Source: Petrimonas sp. (GTDB lineage: Bacteria > Bacteroidota > Bacteroidia > Bacteroidales > Dysgonomonadaceae). Taken from it: a stretch of 64,000 nt of DNA. This document shows positions 52,411-60,255 of this stretch, one piece after another (position 1 is the stretch's first letter; every line of letters begins with the position of its first letter). The notes beneath the pieces are model-generated. The model was not told the origin of the DNA. It saw only the letters and a list, made by a program, of their open reading frames with translations, and did no database searches. A program made the translations under genes and the position numbers. The DNA is taken from contig DUNG01000016.1 of the NCBI GenBank assembly GCA_012839475.1, positions 147,507-211,506 on the forward strand, given 5' to 3'.

Positions 52411-54009
52411 TCAATGAATAATTCTGGACAGGTCCCTGACGGGCACCAAAGGCTCCTCTTTCTCGAAGTCGTACAGCGACAATATCTTCAAGTTGAGTAG
52501 CTCTATCTTATAGTTGATAAGCGCTTGCGCGTAAGCCATTCTCCGGTTCGAGAGCTGTGTTTGAAACTGGCTGATCTCCATACCCGTGAGGTCGCCTTCG
52601 CGGTACCTCGTCAGGTTGATATCATACGTGAGCTCCGCGTTCCGCACGCTTTTCTCCGCGATATCGATTTGGGTACGCAGGTTTTCAAGCCTTCTCCAGG
52701 TCTGTCTCACCTCCAGCTCAATATCGATTTGCAGGTTCTCCTGCTCGATCTGGGCGAGGGTTTGCGCGATCTTTTGCGCCTTTACCCGCGCTTTTTTCTC
52801 CCCCCAATCGAAGATGGGTACCGTCAGGCTGACCGATATGCGCGGGTTTTTCGTGGGGTTATCGTACATGTTGTGGAACTTCTCGTGGTCCCCGATGATA
52901 CCAATGGAGAGCGAGATGTCACCCCTGAACTCGTTCATACTCTTCGTCTGGATCATCTGCAGCTCCGCGAGCTCAATATCGATCTCACGCTGCCTCAACT
53001 CCATACGCGATGTCAAACCGCTCTGCACCGCGTGGTTCAGATCAACCGCCACCGGGCTCACCTCGATCTCGCCTTTCACCTCGATATCCTCGTTCAGCGG
53101 CATCCCCAGGGTTTGCTTCAGTTGATCCTTCGCGTTCTCCAGGGCCACGGTTCGCTCCTCTACTGCCGACTGCGCGTTGGCGAGGTTTAGTTCCGCCTGG
53201 TAAAGCTCCTCCCGTGCGGCCAGGTCGGCCTCTACCTTGTTCCTTATGATTTCGAAACTTTGGCTGGTGTTTTCTAACTCTTCCTTGCTGATGGCCAGGT
53301 TATTTTGAGCCATGTAGACGCTATAGAACTGGTTGGTAATGCTCCTCTCGGTGTTAAGCCGCTGCAGCGCGTACCGTATGCCGGCATTTTCATAGTCGAA
53401 CTCGATCTGCTTCATCTCCATCTTACGCCGGTTGTAGGTGAAGATAGGTTGGTTGAGTCGCACGTAAAGGTCGTTGCTAAATGCCCGGTTCTGGTTTTCC
53501 CTCCCCTCCACGATCGAGTGGTTATCTTGCCAGCCGAAGGTGTTGATCAGAGATATCTCCCCGTCGGTTAACAGGATAGGCTGCGATACCATGAAGGTTC
53601 CGCTCGTGTTTAACGTTTCGTTGGTGTACCATTGTGACAGCCGGTTGTCGAATCTCCTCGACCGGCTGTAGTTGACAGGCGTAAGGTCCAGGGAGAAACG
53701 GGACTTCAGAGAGGCGCGTTGCGCCACCAGGTGCTGCTGATACCTCTCGAGGTTGAGCTTCGACGCTATCAGGTCGGGGTTGTTCTCTTCAGCGATATCG
53801 AGTGCCTGCTCAATGGTTAGCGGTTCGCGGGTAGGCAGCCCTTGATCCGGCTCTCCATGATTCAACGTTTCCTGAATCAGCGCCTCCTGGGTTGACGGTT
53901 CGCGGGTTGACGGTTCTTGAGCGTGGAGACAAAAGGGGGTTGCCGTTCCCGCGAAAAACAGCAGCCAACCCATACATTGTATCCGTAGCCCTTTCATATT
54001 CATTATCAT
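52411..54009 (-). CDS. TolC-type outer membrane efflux channel
   Basis: This 532-aa outer-membrane channel protein has a signal peptide (MGWLLFFAGTATPFCLHAQ). A biased linker containing a near-exact repeat of EPST (EPSTREPSTQE) follows. Two outer-membrane efflux protein domains come next: LTIEQALDIAEENNPDLIASKLNLERYQ, long coiled coils, NLANAQSAVEERTVALENAKDQLKQTLGMPL, and VPIFDWGEKKARVKAQKIAQTLAQIEQENLQIDIELEVRQ. This is the exit duct for the adaptor and pumps downstream. ATG 54003 or 53997 are alternative starts that keep the signal peptide. Confidence 0.93.
   Translation of the reverse strand: MIMNMKGLRIQCMGWLLFFAGTATPFCLHAQEPSTREPSTQEALIQETLNHGEPDQGLPTREPLTIEQALDIAEENNPDLIASKLNLERYQQHLVAQRASLKSRFSLDLTPVNYSRSRRFDNRLSQWYTNETLNTSGTFMVSQPILLTDGEISLINTFGWQDNHSIVEGRENQNRAFSNDLYVRLNQPIFTYNRRKMEMKQIEFDYENAGIRYALQRLNTERSITNQFYSVYMAQNNLAISKEELENTSQSFEIIRNKVEADLAAREELYQAELNLANAQSAVEERTVALENAKDQLKQTLGMPLNEDIEVKGEIEVSPVAVDLNHAVQSGLTSRMELRQREIDIELAELQMIQTKSMNEFRGDISLSIGIIGDHEKFHNMYDNPTKNPRISVSLTVPIFDWGEKKARVKAQKIAQTLAQIEQENLQIDIELEVRQTWRRLENLRTQIDIAEKSVRNAELTYDINLTRYREGDLTGMEISQFQTQLSNRRMAYAQALINYKIELLNLKILSLYDFEKEEPLVPVRDLSRIIH
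53890..53919 (-). repeat. 15-bp in-frame duplication in the TolC-type gene
   Basis: GGTTGACGGTTCGCG (53890-53904) is followed directly by GGTTGACGGTTCTTG, identical over the first 12 bases. It encodes the doubled EPST in the linker just after the signal peptide. A related GGTTCGCGGGT occurs near 53821. Confidence 0.7.
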
Positions 54010-54055
54010 TATCTATAGTAATCCTCTTGTCTACTAATTATTTTCGTTGCTATAC

Positions 54056-57000
54056 TTACCTTCTGACAATTCGCACGGCGTCGGCCGTAACACTTTGCAA
54101 CCCGCAATCGTTGCTTAATACCACTTGCACCGTATCTTCACTAAATAAGTAGGTTCCCAATAGGCTCCATCCTTCATCAGAGCGCCTTAGGTCGATATAC
54201 GCGTTCTCTGCGCCCCCATCGTAGTGAACCTTAAAGTGATACTCGGCTGCGCCCCTCGCACCGCCTCCACCTCCGCGTCCCCTGCCACCCCTTCGACGTG
54301 CATCATCAGGCCTGTGGACCCAATAAAAGAGGTCGTACGTACCTGAGCTCGGAACGGGAACTTTCCAGGTAGCCGTCTGGTTCCCGCTACCACTTTTTAT
54401 CACGTAGGCAGAACGCACCCGCGTCCCATAATACCTGTCGTTCGTGGTCAGCGTCCACTGCAACGGCGGGCGCCAGGTTGACACCCCCGAATAGTCGAAC
54501 GAGGTCTTGTCCATCTGATCCAGCCACTGCGGCAGAAGGCCCACCACCTCGGGTTCCGACAAGACGAAGAGTGCCGAATCCTCGTTATCCACGATCACCT
54601 CACCCGGGATATTATACGAGACATTCTGCACCACGAAATCCCCCTCCTCGTCAATCGGTTTGTTTCGTTCCCTGATAATGTTGCTGACCGGAAAGCTGAT
54701 CGAGCTGGGTAAGTTCCCGGAAATCAACGTGTTCACGTTTACGCTTCGCGGGACCTCATCCCATACCGCGACCAGTCGCTTGGTTTCACGGGCATCCAAC
54801 GCTATTTTCCGTTTGGCACGGGGGTCATACAGGCTTTGCCCCCCGAAAAATATCTCCAGGTTGATTATCCCGTCGTACTCCGAATCGTTAGTGATCTGAA
54901 GTTTCGTGACGAACACCTCTTGATCCCGGTTGGTAATCTGTAGCACTTCCGGTGTCCCGAGGGTATAGACGGGAAGCGGTGTCGGGTAGTTCCATGCCTT
55001 TAGGGGCGAACGCAAGTCCACCCCCGCCAGGGCACCCATCGTATCCAGCAAGCTCTCGAATCGAAGGTTAGCAAACTCGTTACGTTGCAGCACATTACGC
55101 AACGAATCGCGGAATTCGTTGTAGCCTACATTTTGCTCGGCGTAGGCAAAGAGGTGGTTGGCTTTTAGCGAGACAATATTGTCCAGCAAGTCACGGTGCT
55201 CCCCATCAGCCAGCAGCTCCTTGAACGATGCCTGTTCCATCAACAAGTTGGCCTTTTCGTTGTTGCTAATCCCGTTCATCTGTCGTATCCAGGTAGCCTC
55301 TTCTGACTTATCTTGCAGGTAAAGTTCAATGAGGCGGTTGGCAACCGACCACTCGGAAGAGAAGACGTTATACCGGTAGTTATACAACTGAGGGAAAATG
55401 AAATATGGATTCGCCTTAACGGTAACGTTAATTGCCCCACGTTCACTCGACCAGCTCATATCGCTCTCCGTCCGCTGGAAGAGTCCCATGAAACGGTTAA
55501 ACACCCTTAACGCCGCATCTTCATCGCTCACCTCTTGCCCCCTTTGACGTGCCCACCTTTGCTCGTTCCGAACCCCATTCTCCACGTCCGCGTTTTCAAT
55601 CAAGCACCCCTTTTCGGGGAGCAGGATCATCTCGGGCTGCATCACCTCCTGCGCCTGCGTCCACGTGCGCGGGTAGCTATAGAACTGGACAGGCACCTCC
55701 ACGAGGGAAAGGCGGTGGAACGAGTAATCGAGGTTGTAGTTACTTTCAAGGGAACGTCTGCGCTCCCTGATTTGAGCAGGAATGGTATCTGAAATCGGCT
55801 CGAAAACGTCCGAAAAATAGTCGTGCCCCCTTAAGTACCAAACCGAGTAGAGCGTGGAGTCCACCTCCACGCTTTTCTGCTCGTAATCACCAATGATAAG
55901 CGTGATAGATGGGGTCGGGAAATCGGTCTCGTAGACGAACACGTTGTCACCTGTACCTTCTTGCCCCTCCCCTTCCATGGTTCCTTGCGATAGTGCCTTC
56001 AAGCGATCACGGGTGGTTACCTTCAAGCGGAAATGGCTAAAGTAGGCCTGTTGCCAGTCGGGGGACTCACTGCTATATGAGGTGCCCGGACGCGGGTACC
56101 AGTATGTTTCGGGTGTGAAAAGCAGGTAGTTTTCCTCCTGGAAACTGTACTCTTTCTCTATATTGAACCCTTGACTGGCGTACTCCTCTTCCAAGAACTC
56201 GTCCGGGATATCCAAATAGCAGAAATCTGGATCGACCCTTCCCTCGTACTTCATCGTGAACCGGACTGAATCGCCCTCTTCCACCACCCGTTCGAAATCG
56301 ACCAGCAATATTTGATGCTCCCTTGTGAATGGGAGGGGGTTGCCATTTTCCACCACCTCACTAACCTGTAACCCCGGATTTAGACAGAAGGTAAAGCGGC
56401 TGGACTTCTCCAGGGCCACGCCCTGCATCTCCACCTCTGAGGCGATCGTGCCCGGCTGCTGTTTCAGGTCAATACCGTACTGCTCCACCACCATCTTGGG
56501 GCTATTCACGTACCGGTTGTTGATCTCGGTGTAAAGTTGGCGCTTGGCAGCGGCCCCCGTAAAAGAGGTCACGTGTCGATAGCCGGCCCCTACCCCAACG
56601 GCGATGAAGATAACCGATAGGGCAAGCCACCGGTAGCTCGCTTTCTTTGAATTCGGCAGCCTTCGAAACAGGAAGATGGTAAGGCAAATGAAACCGACTC
56701 CAAGCAGGAGGTACATCACGCGGTGGTTAATCACGATGGCCCAGTTTGTGAATCCCACGATGGTCGATTTCACAAGCGGCAGGTTAAACGCCATGTAATC
56801 GAACAGGTGGTAAAACTTATTACCCAGGTTGAAGAGGGTGAGCGCGATGTAGCCCAACAGGACAACAAAGGTGACAGCTTGACTCTTCAGGATAAGCATT
56901 AAGGAGACCGACAAACCGAAAATATAGATCAAGGTAGGGATACATATCAGCAGGAAGTAACCCAGGTATGCCATCCAGTCGATGGCAACCCCCGAGATGA

Positions 57001-57406
57001 GGTTAAAGATGACGACCAAGAGGATAATCAGGAGGTCCAGTTGAATGAAGACCCGCGCGTTACCCCAGATCTTTCCGATCACGTACTCCGCGTTACTTAG
57101 CGGGTGCACGTAAAACACCTCCGAGGTATCGAGCTTCTTGTCCGATTTCAAAAACTCGGAAGAGAGGAATACCGCGATAATGGCCTGCCCCGTGTTCAGG
57201 TAGAGCAAGTTGGCGTACGGTATCATCGCGGGTATCGCCTTCATCAACCATAAGCCGGAGTTGCCCTCCCATACCAGCGCGACGAAGTTAAAGATACATA
57301 AGGACAAGATAGCCAGGATGAGGAAGATCCGGTAAAACCAGCTCCTCTTCAGCAGCTTGCTCTCGTATAAGGCAACGGATTGTATGCTATGCAGTCGGTT
57401 ACGCAT
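54056..57406 (-). CDS. ABC-2 permease with pseudo-M1-peptidase and golvesin-C-like ectodomain
   Basis: This 1116-aa protein begins with an ABC-2-type membrane part (about 1-265, six to seven helices; FLSSEFLKSDKKLDTSEVFYVHPLSNAEYVIGK is the coupling region). A large extracytoplasmic part follows. Residues about 290-800 have the layout of the M1-aminopeptidase half of ABC/M1 fusion proteins (beta-sandwich, then RLSLVEVPVQFYSY and QPEMILLPEKG). However, no HExxH zinc site exists; the expected place reads SSEWSVANRLIE. The C-terminal about 130 residues (ATWKVPVPSSGTYDLFYWV, GWSLLGTYLFSEDTVQVVLS, VTADAVRIVRR) resemble a golvesin-C-type beta-sandwich. They are interrupted by an Arg/Gly-rich run (RRRGGRGRGGGGGARGAAEY). 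It overlaps the ATPase gene by 8 bp. Confidence 0.8.
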   Translation of the reverse strand: MRNRLHSIQSVALYESKLLKRSWFYRIFLILAILSLCIFNFVALVWEGNSGLWLMKAIPAMIPYANLLYLNTGQAIIAVFLSSEFLKSDKKLDTSEVFYVHPLSNAEYVIGKIWGNARVFIQLDLLIILLVVIFNLISGVAIDWMAYLGYFLLICIPTLIYIFGLSVSLMLILKSQAVTFVVLLGYIALTLFNLGNKFYHLFDYMAFNLPLVKSTIVGFTNWAIVINHRVMYLLLGVGFICLTIFLFRRLPNSKKASYRWLALSVIFIAVGVGAGYRHVTSFTGAAAKRQLYTEINNRYVNSPKMVVEQYGIDLKQQPGTIASEVEMQGVALEKSSRFTFCLNPGLQVSEVVENGNPLPFTREHQILLVDFERVVEEGDSVRFTMKYEGRVDPDFCYLDIPDEFLEEEYASQGFNIEKEYSFQEENYLLFTPETYWYPRPGTSYSSESPDWQQAYFSHFRLKVTTRDRLKALSQGTMEGEGQEGTGDNVFVYETDFPTPSITLIIGDYEQKSVEVDSTLYSVWYLRGHDYFSDVFEPISDTIPAQIRERRRSLESNYNLDYSFHRLSLVEVPVQFYSYPRTWTQAQEVMQPEMILLPEKGCLIENADVENGVRNEQRWARQRGQEVSDEDAALRVFNRFMGLFQRTESDMSWSSERGAINVTVKANPYFIFPQLYNYRYNVFSSEWSVANRLIELYLQDKSEEATWIRQMNGISNNEKANLLMEQASFKELLADGEHRDLLDNIVSLKANHLFAYAEQNVGYNEFRDSLRNVLQRNEFANLRFESLLDTMGALAGVDLRSPLKAWNYPTPLPVYTLGTPEVLQITNRDQEVFVTKLQITNDSEYDGIINLEIFFGGQSLYDPRAKRKIALDARETKRLVAVWDEVPRSVNVNTLISGNLPSSISFPVSNIIRERNKPIDEEGDFVVQNVSYNIPGEVIVDNEDSALFVLSEPEVVGLLPQWLDQMDKTSFDYSGVSTWRPPLQWTLTTNDRYYGTRVRSAYVIKSGSGNQTATWKVPVPSSGTYDLFYWVHRPDDARRRGGRGRGGGGGARGAAEYHFKVHYDGGAENAYIDLRRSDEGWSLLGTYLFSEDTVQVVLSNDCGLQSVTADAVRIVRR

Positions 57407-58292
57407 CCATCCAACGATTCAGTTTTTTCTCCATATAGTAAACGTACGCGTGCTCCAGGTTGGGCGGGTAGGGCTCCGCGTCGTACCCTTCAATCTCATC
57501 GGCCACCACCTGTATCTCCCACCCGGTGCCCGATGGGATCGTAGTGATCACGGGGTACTTCTGGTCGATCAAGTGCAGCTCGTCACCGCTGATCTGCATG
57601 CGCCACACCTTTCCCTCCGCCTCCTTTCGCATCTCCTCCGGAGAACCGAAGAAGGCGATCTCACCCCGGTTCATCAGGGCCATGCAGTTGCACGTGCTGG
57701 AGATATCGCCTACGATATGCGTTGACAGGATAATGGTCACATCTTGCTCGCTAATCTTGGCCAGCAGGTTGCGGAAACGAATCCGCTCTTCCGGGTCCAA
57801 CCCCGTGGTGGGCTCGTCCACGATGATCAACTTGGGGTTGTGGATCAACGCCTGCGCTATACCTAACCGCCGTTTCATCCCTCCCGACAGGCGGTTGGCG
57901 TACCGTTCACGCACGTCGAACAGTCCCACGCTTTCCAACATCTCGTCCACGGCTTGGCGACGCTGCCTCCCGTTCGTCATACCCGCTAACCGGGCGGCGT
58001 AATCGAGAAATTCATGCGTTTTATACCGGGCAAAGAAACGAAAATCCTGCGGCAGGTACCCGAGGATACCCCGCACCTCCTTGCGCTCCTTCAACAGGTT
58101 ATACCCAAACACGTCCACCTCACCCGACGTGGGCTCCATAAGGGCCACCAGGATACGCATAAGGGTGGACTTTCCCGCTCCGTTGGGACCAAGCAATCCA
58201 AACATACCGGTTGGGATCTCCATTGTAATGTCTTTTAGCGCGTGGTTACCGTTCGGATAGATCTTATTAAGGGATCGAATGCTTATGCTCAT
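57399..58292 (-). CDS. ABC transporter ATPase, first gene of the hybrid export operon
   Basis: This 297-aa ATPase has Walker A GPNGAGKST (about residues 34-42), Q-loop GYLPQDF, signature LSGGMKRR, Walker B LIIVDEPTTGLDP and an H-loop STH. A C-terminal tail of about 80 residues (GKVWRMQISGDELHLIDQKYPV to PPNLEHAYVYYMEKKLN) parallels the tail of the fused ATPase six genes later (GKVWQFLIDKEAF to ANLEDAYLCLLKN). That likeness suggests the two ATPases arose by duplication. It would energise the ABC-2 part of the overlapping permease gene. A degenerate -7-like AATCTTTG lies on the minus strand near 58384-58391. Confidence 0.93.
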   Translation of the reverse strand: MSISIRSLNKIYPNGNHALKDITMEIPTGMFGLLGPNGAGKSTLMRILVALMEPTSGEVDVFGYNLLKERKEVRGILGYLPQDFRFFARYKTHEFLDYAARLAGMTNGRQRRQAVDEMLESVGLFDVRERYANRLSGGMKRRLGIAQALIHNPKLIIVDEPTTGLDPEERIRFRNLLAKISEQDVTIILSTHIVGDISSTCNCMALMNRGEIAFFGSPEEMRKEAEGKVWRMQISGDELHLIDQKYPVITTIPSGTGWEIQVVADEIEGYDAEPYPPNLEHAYVYYMEKKLNRWMDA

Positions 58293-58449
58293 TACTTATA
58301 TCCAGATTGATGCTTAACTTTCGCTTCTACATGGAAGAAAACAGAAAAACATGCAAGAATTGTATGTAAAGCGTATTCCTCTACAAAGATTTAAAAAACG
58401 CACCATTATTCCTCATGTTTTCATAAAAAAAAATGTTTATTACACACTT

Positions 58450-58493
58450 TTAAAAAGAAACAGGCATCCCTCACTACGCTTGGGATGCCTGTT
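58450..58493 (-). terminator. Rho-independent terminator after the DUF2795 gene
   Basis: A perfect 12-bp stem (58459-58470 with 58482-58493) is followed on the minus strand by TTTCTTTTTAAAA. It separates the DUF2795 gene from the export operon, which therefore needs its own promoter in 58293-58450. Confidence 0.85.
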
Positions 58494-58512
58494 GAGTCAA
58501 GATGCTCTAACG

Positions 58513-58734
58513 CTAATACTCATCTTCGTTGAAGAAGAAATCTTCTTTGCTCGGATAATCAGGCCAGATGTCTTCTATCGACTCGAAAATTTCACCCTCC
58601 TCCTCGATCTCTTGCAGGTTCTCGATCACTTCCAGCGGTGAACCCGATCGTTGCGCGTAGTCGATTAATTCATCTTTTGTAGCGGGCCAAGGAGCATCTT
58701 CCAGCTTTGATGCTAATTCTAGTGTCCAGTACAT
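58513..58734 (-). CDS. DUF2795-type small acidic protein
   Basis: This 73-aa acidic protein reads MYWTLELASKLEDAPWPATK, then ELIDYAQRSGSPLEVIENLQEIEEEGE. It matches the DUF2795 layout: a short two-helix unit in which the A-x-x-P-W-P-A-T-K-x-E-L-I-D-Y-A core is conserved. The function is unknown. The acidic, aromatic tail (DYPSKEDFFFNEDEY) is typical of the Bacteroidales version. It is followed by a strong terminator. A remnant of a cobalamin adenosyltransferase gene lies directly upstream on the same strand, a gene I recall as a neighbour of DUF2795 in related genomes. Confidence 0.85.
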   Translation of the reverse strand: MYWTLELASKLEDAPWPATKDELIDYAQRSGSPLEVIENLQEIEEEGEIFESIEDIWPDYPSKEDFFFNEDEY

Positions 58735-58859
58735 TGATTGATCCTTTCTTTTACGTGGTTAATTATTCCTACCACCTCGCCGGCAAAACCCAAGTTCACG
58801 CTAAATGTTGATCGTTTCGTCGGCGCGGTGCTATTTTTCCGCGAATGTATAAAAAAAAA

Positions 58860-58988
58860 TTATATATCCCCCTGTTCCCAATACATTTCTTCAGACAATT
58901 TATGGCTTTCGTATCGGGCAAGCACGAAAAAGTAGTCTGATAAACGATTTAAGAACATTAACACCGCTTGTGTATGGTCTACTTTTCT
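58860..58988 (-). pseudogene. Remnant of cob(I)alamin adenosyltransferase (PduO type), C-terminus only
   Basis: Read on the minus strand, 42 codons without a start run from 58988 to a TAA at 58860-58862. They include VLMFLNRLSDYFFVLARYES and then EEMYWEQGD. The N-R-L-S-D-Y-x-F-V-L-A-R-x-E block is the conserved C-terminal helix of ATP:cob(I)alamin adenosyltransferases, which contributes active-site Arg/Asp residues. The frame meets TGA immediately upstream, and the methyltransferase-like gene ends only 25 bp further on. So about 140 N-terminal residues are gone. It is almost certainly non-functional. The rest of this 281-bp gap shows no other gene. Confidence 0.75.
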
Positions 58989-59015
58989 TCATAAACAGCA
59001 CAAATGAAAGTTGCA

Positions 59016-59738
59016 TCAAATAAAATAGCGCGACGGGGTTAACGTGTCCCACGGGAAAACGGTTCCCGTCTCTTTCCCTTCGAACGTCACGTGAATCCTT
59101 TTATCATTAACGATCTGTTTCCAATATTGTTTGCCTGGCGCCTTGGTAATGGGATGAATTACCCAAAAAGCCCGTTCGCACCCCAGTTCCAACAGTTGGT
59201 CGATGGATGGCAGGTACGTGTTGGAGCAGTTCACGAAGATCGCGTCAAATAGCCCCTCTTCAGGGGCGACCTTTTCGCCCCTAGGCCCAAGTAATTCTCT
59301 TCCAAATACAAACGGATCATCCCCGAATACCCATCGCTCTTCCCGAAGCGCGGATAGGGCAACCACGCGGTGTGGTCGCCTCGGCAAAAGGGGCAAGATC
59401 GACTCATCGGGATCACCACTCGTTTTCCCTTCTAACCATGTGCAGTTGGTTTGGGTTGAGGGAGCCATCAAAAAGAGCGTGTTAATTCCAGTTCCGGGGT
59501 TCACCTCCAGTATGTTTCGTGCTTTGAAATAGTGAACCAGTCGATACGAAAGGTGGTTAAAGGAGGTTATCAGTCTCGTATCCAGGCCGTGGCCACGGAG
59601 CCTCTCAGGGATATCGGAAAAGGCGTAAAAACTATGGTGCGAGCGAAAAACTTGGGTGATGAGCTCGTAGGCAAAGGGCGAATGAACAGCGTGGCCCCTC
59701 GATTGCTTTAGACGCTTGAACCCGTTGCGAAGAGACAT
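59016..59738 (-). CDS. SAM-dependent methyltransferase-like protein
   Basis: This 240-aa protein opens with KQSRGHAVHSPFAYELITQVF, a motif typical of a Bacteroidota family of class I methyltransferase-like proteins. A Rossmann-type strand-loop follows (ARNILEVNPGTGINTLFLM, about residues 90-108). FDAIFVNCSNTYLPSIDQLLELG is the usual post-motif strand. The glycine loop reads E-V-N-P-G-T-G instead of E-I-G-T-G-x-G, so SAM binding is likely but not certain. The substrate is unknown. It is 13 bp downstream of ispF. Confidence 0.72.
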   Translation of the reverse strand: MSLRNGFKRLKQSRGHAVHSPFAYELITQVFRSHHSFYAFSDIPERLRGHGLDTRLITSFNHLSYRLVHYFKARNILEVNPGTGINTLFLMAPSTQTNCTWLEGKTSGDPDESILPLLPRRPHRVVALSALREERWVFGDDPFVFGRELLGPRGEKVAPEEGLFDAIFVNCSNTYLPSIDQLLELGCERAFWVIHPITKAPGKQYWKQIVNDKRIHVTFEGKETGTVFPWDTLTPSRYFI

Positions 59739-59751
59739 AGGGCAACAAGCG

Positions 59752-60228
59752 TTACTGGTAGATAAGGGCCACGACGTAGGCAGCCATGCCCTCTTCTCTA
59801 CCCACGAAGCCCATCGCCTCGGAGGTAGTCGCTTTAATGGAGATGGCTGATAGATCTACACCCATGGTTTCAGCCAACCTCTCCTTCATGGCCGGTATAA
59901 ACGGGTTTAGCCTGGGACGCTCCGCGCAGACGGTGGCATCGATATTTCCCAAGCGATACCCCTGCTCATTGAGCAAGTGAATGGTCTTCCGAAGCAGGGT
60001 TACGCTCGCCACGTTCTCGTACTCAGCCTTGGTATCGGGAAAATGGTATCCGATGTCCCTTAGGTTAGCCGCGCCCAACAGGGCGTCGCAAATGGCATGG
60101 ATCAAGACATCTGCATCGGAGTGCCCCTCCAGTCCCTTTTCGTGGTCTACCCGCACCCCACCAAGCCACAGTTCCCTGCCCTCTATTAGCCGGTGCACGT
60201 CATATCCAAATCCTACCCGTACCTTCAT
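59752..60228 (-). CDS. ispF: 2-C-methyl-D-erythritol 2,4-cyclodiphosphate synthase
   Basis: This 158-aa enzyme closes the cyclodiphosphate ring in the non-mevalonate isoprenoid pathway. The metal ligands are seen in GFGYDVHRL (Asp10, His12) and the following GHSDADVLIHAICDALLGA. DIGYHFPDT and a C-terminal KATTSEAMGFVGREEGMAAYVV are also present. The length is normal. It follows porV in the same direction with a 27-bp gap, the same order as porV-ispF in Porphyromonas gingivalis. Confidence 0.97.
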   Translation of the reverse strand: MKVRVGFGYDVHRLIEGRELWLGGVRVDHEKGLEGHSDADVLIHAICDALLGAANLRDIGYHFPDTKAEYENVASVTLLRKTIHLLNEQGYRLGNIDATVCAERPRLNPFIPAMKERLAETMGVDLSAISIKATTSEAMGFVGREEGMAAYVVALIYQ

Positions 60229-60255
60229 CGTGCAATAAAACAGTAAAGCAACAAA

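Noticed and set aside
54056..57406. Active M1 aminopeptidase
   Set aside because: No HExxH motif with a downstream Glu is present anywhere in the 1116 residues, so catalysis is unlikely despite the M1-like layout.
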